From contig CALQGY020000018.1 in assembly GCA_943330235.2 (NCBI GenBank), positions 1 to 43,234 on the forward strand: DNA of 43,234 nt, in the 5' to 3' direction. Made by a program: the position numbers and the translations under genes. The notes under the pieces were generated by a model, which worked only from the letters and a program-made list of their open reading frames with translations, ran no database searches and was not told where the DNA came from. The DNA comes from Candidatus Kuenenia stuttgartensis. Lineage in GTDB: Bacteria > Gemmatimonadota > Gemmatimonadetes > Gemmatimonadales > Gemmatimonadaceae. Numbering within the stretch: position 1 is the first letter of the stretch; every line of letters starts with the position of its first letter. This document shows positions 39,780-43,234 of this stretch, one piece after another.

Positions 39780-41354
39780 TTAGCGATAGGTCTCAAAGAA
39801 TCCGCGGCCGCGCCCCGCCAGCGGCCGGCCGCGTACGCGCCCGGAAATAACCGCCTCACCCGCCATCTGCACAAACCACGGCCGCCGCAACGCACGTACC
39901 GCATCCGCGCTCCCCTCGCCGCGCTGGGCACGCGCGGCCCGTGTATCGCTGGCCACCGCATCGTCGATGGTCAGCGACAGCCGCAACGTGTCACCGTCGC
40001 GCACATCGATCAACTCGGCGTGGGCCGGGACCCGGAGCGGCCCGTCAGCCGTCTGCACCGTGCGCGAGTCGTCGTAGCGAATGACGCGCGGACGGAACAG
40101 CGCGAGGAATCCGCTGCTGTCGGTCACGTATACGAACAGCGGCGCATTGCCCGCCGTCGAGTCCTCGGGGGCCACCCGTCCGTAGAGCACGGTGTAGTCG
40201 CCCGCGCGTGTCGCGCCCCACTCCCAGGTGACACCGCGCCAGCCGCCCCAGTTGTGATCGTGGTACGCCTGCGCGTTGTCATAGCGCGTACACTGCGCGG
40301 CCATGCACAGCGTGCCGGTCGCGGACGCACGCAATCCGGGCACGGCATAGCCCGACGCGAAATCGCCGCTGACGATCGTCGCACCGGGGAAATCCACGCG
40401 CGGAGACGGTGTCACAACAAGATCAACCACCAGGGGAATGCCCGTGCCCTCCTCGCGCACGGTGGCCCGCACCGCATAGCGACCATCGTCCTGCACACGC
40501 ACGGAACCATCACCCACTGTGAGATCGGCGTCCGCGGTGGAGAAGCGCACGCGATGGCGCGGCACGGTGGCGGCGAACCGGCGCGGCGCGCGTCCACGCT
40601 CGTGCAGTGTGACAAGCAACTGCCCACCCCACCGATCGGTGGTGACATCACCGCCCACGATGAACGAGATGAACGCCCAATGTGACGCGTCCGGCGAGAG
40701 CACGTTGAAGTAGTGCCACTCGCCCCAGTTCTCGCGCGCGCCCATGCCGTGCGGCGGCAGGTGGAAATGATCGATGTCATGCCGCAGCTCGGCCGCGGTC
40801 GGCGTCGTCCATCGGCGATCGCCGTCGTCATCGCCCCACGCTCCCTGCAACACCGCCGGTTGCGCACCGAGTGCCTTCGTCGCCGATGGGATCTCGCCGC
40901 TGGCCCGGACCGCGTGCTCGCGGTGATCAGCGGTGGTGAGGTACAACAGTTTCCCCTCCAACTGCGGCGCCACCACACCGATGACGTCGGCCGCGCGCGG
41001 CGCCGCCAGCACCTGCCGGTACACGAACCGGGCATTGGGCACGGAGAAAAACAGCCCGCCCAATCCACCGGTGGTGAGCACCTCAATATCGATGCCCTCC
41101 GGCAAGATCGTCACGTCGCCACCACCGACCAGTCGCTCCTGACTGGCCTGTCGCACCATCGCCTCACCGACCGCCAGCAGCACGATCATCACGCCAACGC
41201 CCACACCGAATCCGGCGCACAACAGCAAGGTGCGCCACGGCCGCCACGTCGCGTTACGCCAGGCCAGCAGGCGAGAGAGCGCGAGCCGCGAGGCCGTCAG
41301 GTGCGCCGTCGGTACGCCTGCGCCGTCCGGCGATAGGCCTTCAGTGGGCCGCAT
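39780..41354 (-). CDS. Permease N-terminus fused to AttH/CrtC-like domain
   Basis: A 524-residue protein. Residues 25-65 are a MacB/FtsX-type permease start (LLAWRNATWRPWRTLLLCAG, one helix), followed by about 100 residues of periplasmic-type domain. The usual C-terminal three helices are absent. Instead, residues about 200-510 form a lipocalin-like AttH/CrtC domain: ENWGEWHYFNVLSP, a VDFPGATIV strand, then the hallmark YHDHNWGGW. In Agrobacterium-type att loci an ATPase, permeases and a separate secreted AttH lie together; here the last permease and AttH appear fused. The ATG overlaps the ABC ATPase gene by 14 bp. The ligand is unknown; a carotenoid or other lipid is possible from the family. 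Confidence 0.75.
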   Translation of the reverse strand: MRPTEGLSPDGAGVPTAHLTASRLALSRLLAWRNATWRPWRTLLLCAGFGVGVGVMIVLLAVGEAMVRQASQERLVGGGDVTILPEGIDIEVLTTGGLGGLFFSVPNARFVYRQVLAAPRAADVIGVVAPQLEGKLLYLTTADHREHAVRASGEIPSATKALGAQPAVLQGAWGDDDGDRRWTTPTAAELRHDIDHFHLPPHGMGARENWGEWHYFNVLSPDASHWAFISFIVGGDVTTDRWGGQLLVTLHERGRAPRRFAATVPRHRVRFSTADADLTVGDGSVRVQDDGRYAVRATVREEGTGIPLVVDLVVTPSPRVDFPGATIVSGDFASGYAVPGLRASATGTLCMAAQCTRYDNAQAYHDHNWGGWRGVTWEWGATRAGDYTVLYGRVAPEDSTAGNAPLFVYVTDSSGFLALFRPRVIRYDDSRTVQTADGPLRVPAHAELIDVRDGDTLRLSLTIDDAVASDTRAARAQRGEGSADAVRALRRPWFVQMAGEAVISGRVRGRPLAGRGRGFFETYR

Positions 41355-42051
41355 CGCTCACCACGCGCCCATCGCGCAAACGAATAACTCGCTGCGCCGC
41401 GGCCGCCACCAGTGGATCATGCGTCACGAACACCAGCGTGGTGCCATCGCCATGCAGGCGCGCGAACAAGGCCATCAGCGTCGCGCCGGTATCCGCATCG
41501 AGTTCGCCGGTGGGTTCGTCGGCCAGCAGCAGCGCCGGATCGTTCGCGAGCGCGCGTGCAATGGCAACACGCTGCTGCTCGCCGCCGGACAGCTGCGTCG
41601 GACGATGACCGAAGCGCGTATCGAGCCCCACGTAGCCGAGCAGATCACGCGCCCGCGCACGGCGGATCCGCGTGTCCACGCCCGCCTCGGCCATGGGCAA
41701 CTCAACATTTTCGGCCGCTGTCAGCGTGGGCATCAGATAGAACCGCTGAAAGACGAACCCGATGCGCCGCAGGCGGAAGTCCGTCGCCTGCCGATCACTC
41801 ATCGTCGACGTGTCGCGTCCCTCAATGAGCACACGCCCCGACGACGGGACATCCACCGCGCCCAGCAGATGCAGCAGCGTGCTCTTACCGCACCCGGACG
41901 GTCCCGTAATGGCCACATGTTCACCGCGCCGGACATCGAGCGAGATGCCGCGGACGGCGGTCACCGTGGCGTCGCCCATAGGGTACGCGCGCACGACGTT
42001 CTCGCAGTGAATGATGGACGACGACGCGGACGGAGCGGAGGGAGATGTCAT
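41341..42051 (-). CDS. ABC transporter ATP-binding protein (LolD/MacB type)
   Basis: A 236-residue ATPase. Walker A GPSGCGKST, Q-loop FVFQRFYLMPTLTAAENVELP, signature LSGGEQQRVAIARAL, Walker B LLLADEPTGELD, and switch His in VFVTHD are all intact. The QRFYLMPTLTAxENV pattern and its genetic link to FtsX-type permeases place it in the LolD/MacB/FtsE group, which powers extraction or mechanotransmission rather than classical import. The ATG at 42051 follows the permease stop by 17 bases. Confidence 0.93.
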   Translation of the reverse strand: MTSPSAPSASSSIIHCENVVRAYPMGDATVTAVRGISLDVRRGEHVAITGPSGCGKSTLLHLLGAVDVPSSGRVLIEGRDTSTMSDRQATDFRLRRIGFVFQRFYLMPTLTAAENVELPMAEAGVDTRIRRARARDLLGYVGLDTRFGHRPTQLSGGEQQRVAIARALANDPALLLADEPTGELDADTGATLMALFARLHGDGTTLVFVTHDPLVAAAAQRVIRLRDGRVVSDAAH

Positions 42052-42068
42052 GAGGGCAACACGCGGGT

Positions 42069-43234
42069 TCAACCGATCGCTTCGTCGCGCAAGGCGCGCG
42101 CGACGGGAATAGACGCAGCACGCCACGCCGGCAGCAGGCCGGCCAGCGTCCCGGAGATGAGTAACAGCACCAGCGCACGCCATGCCGCCCCGGGACTCCA
42201 CACGAAGAAGTCAAAGGCCGCCGGCAATCCGGGGAAGTCGCGCAAGATGGTATTGAGCCACTTCGCCGTGACCACACCCAGCAGCAGACCGCCAGCGACA
42301 CCCGCGCCGGACAGCATCGCGCCTTCCAGCATCACCTGCAGCAGCACACTACGTGTCTGCGTACCGATGGCGCGCAGCACGGCGATCTCGCCACGCCGCT
42401 CATTCACCGAGAGTGTGACGAGCGTGCTCACCAACAGGAATCCGATGCCGAGGCTGATCGCACCGAGAACGAACGCCAGCTGCCGGAAGTACGACAGGCG
42501 TTCTTCGACCTGACGAATCGCGGTCTCCGTGGAGATGGCCGTGATGCGTGGTTGCGTGCGTTCAATCCACGCCCGCGCCGATTCAACGGACGCTGAATCG
42601 TTGCGACGCACGCCGGCCATGGCGAGCGAGAGCTTGCTTTCGTAGGCGTCGCCGAGCACCGCGCGCAGCGCGGGCAACGGCACGGCCAGCACCGGCGTTT
42701 CGGTAGGTACGTAGAAAAAGCGAGCTTCGCCGCGCAGCACGACGCGGCGGCTGCGCGCAGCGGTGCGCAATTGCGCATCGAGCCCGCTGGCGACGGTGAT
42801 CGTGTCCCCCACTCTGGCGCCGAGGCGCTGCAGCAACAGGGCGCTGGCGACACCATCAACCACGACATCGGGTCCCCAGGCACCCAATGGCATGGCGAGA
42901 TCGCGTCCCTGCTGAATCTGGTAGTCCCCTTGCACCGTGGGCTCGAGTCCCAGCACGAAGGTGGACGGGATGCGTGCCGCAGGGAGTGCAAGCGTGGCCG
43001 CGAGTACGGGACTCACTTCCGTGATCTCCGGCGAGGCGCGTAACGCGGCGACGATGGCGTTCGCATCGTCGATGGTGGCCTCGCTGTCGAACGGCAGCGT
43101 GCCCTTGGGCGCGATGCGCAGTTGATAGCCACGCGTGAGGAGCAGCGACCGGAAGCTTTCGCGCATGCCCGTGGCCAGCATGACCATGTCCAGCAGCAGC
43201 GCCGCCGCGACGGCAATGCCGAGTATGGCGAGCA
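42069..43234 (-). CDS. FtsX/MacB-type ABC permease (5' end beyond window)
   Basis: A frame open to the window edge, so the N-terminus is missing; at least 388 residues are seen. It begins in a hydrophobic helix (LAILGIAVAAALLLDMVMLATG), followed by a periplasmic MacB-like domain of about 220 residues, then three C-terminal helices in the FtsX arrangement (FVLGAISLGIGFLLVSTLVTLSVNERRGEIAVLRAIGT, read as helix plus the EIAVLRAIG coupling motif). It forms the membrane part for the downstream ATPase, with the AttH-fusion protein as a likely third component. Confidence 0.9.
   Translation of the reverse strand, partial: LAILGIAVAAALLLDMVMLATGMRESFRSLLLTRGYQLRIAPKGTLPFDSEATIDDANAIVAALRASPEITEVSPVLAATLALPAARIPSTFVLGLEPTVQGDYQIQQGRDLAMPLGAWGPDVVVDGVASALLLQRLGARVGDTITVASGLDAQLRTAARSRRVVLRGEARFFYVPTETPVLAVPLPALRAVLGDAYESKLSLAMAGVRRNDSASVESARAWIERTQPRITAISTETAIRQVEERLSYFRQLAFVLGAISLGIGFLLVSTLVTLSVNERRGEIAVLRAIGTQTRSVLLQVMLEGAMLSGAGVAGGLLLGVVTAKWLNTILRDFPGLPAAFDFFVWSPGAAWRALVLLLISGTLAGLLPAWRAASIPVARALRDEAIG

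Overview
The window is about 43 kb of GC-rich bacterial chromosome. High GC, many small lipoproteins of unknown family, a glutaminyl-tRNA synthetase of the type found in a minority of bacteria, and a distinctive promoter style together suggest a Gemmatimonadota (Gemmatimonas-like) genome. This assignment is an inference from gene content; no rRNA gene is present to confirm it. I see no insertion sequence, phage, CRISPR array or replication origin.

Region 1 (1-4.26 kb): tRNA-Gln(CTG), a Uma2-type nuclease and glnS all lie on the minus strand, divergent from a plus-strand lipoprotein, followed by a minus-strand tRNA-Ala(CGC). Region 2 (4.3-8.8 kb): a class II photolyase is translationally coupled to a PLP-dependent threonine/serine dehydratase, followed by a KGG-repeat stress protein and RNase Z. 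Region 3 (8.85-13.7 kb, minus): a compact operon of a beta-hydroxyacid dehydrogenase, a class V aminotransferase/cysteine desulfurase-like enzyme, a lipoprotein and an MFS exporter. Region 4 (13.8-17.2 kb): a lipoprotein, a degenerate HMA-like protein, the MgtE magnesium channel and an EamA transporter.

Region 5 (17.2-35.3 kb) is a polysaccharide locus. UDP-glucuronate 4-epimerase and UDP-glucose dehydrogenase make uronic acid donors. After a terminator comes a sigma-54 type -24/-12 element, then a tightly packed ten-gene run: an asparagine-synthase-type amidotransferase, a MurJ-family flippase, a GT4 glycosyltransferase, a Wzy/WaaL-like polymerase, a Wzz-like chain-length protein, a second GT4, a 1221-residue protein holding three GT4 glycosyltransferases in tandem, and a PglC/PglD/PglE-like trio (phosphoglycosyl transferase, acetyltransferase, aminotransferase). 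The proposed product is a Wzy-type polysaccharide started on a bacillosamine-type sugar and carrying uronic acids, possibly amidated. A convergent envelope protein just past the operon has a second, near-perfect sigma-54 element.

Region 6 (35.5-43.2 kb, minus): an FtsX-type permease (cut by the window edge), its ABC ATPase and a protein fusing a permease N-terminus to an AttH/CrtC-like domain, then a DUF72 protein, then glycogen branching enzyme with an unusual Lys/Ala/Pro tail coupled to SURF1.

Two themes run through the whole window. Short tandem repeats sit at gene ends, inter-domain linkers and intergenic gaps, with 6-, 9-, 12- or 24-bp periods inside genes (frame-preserving) and 14- or 15-bp periods between or beyond them. 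Several genes also have a TATATT or TA(G/A)CTT -10-like box very close to the start codon, pointing to leaderless or short-leader mRNAs.
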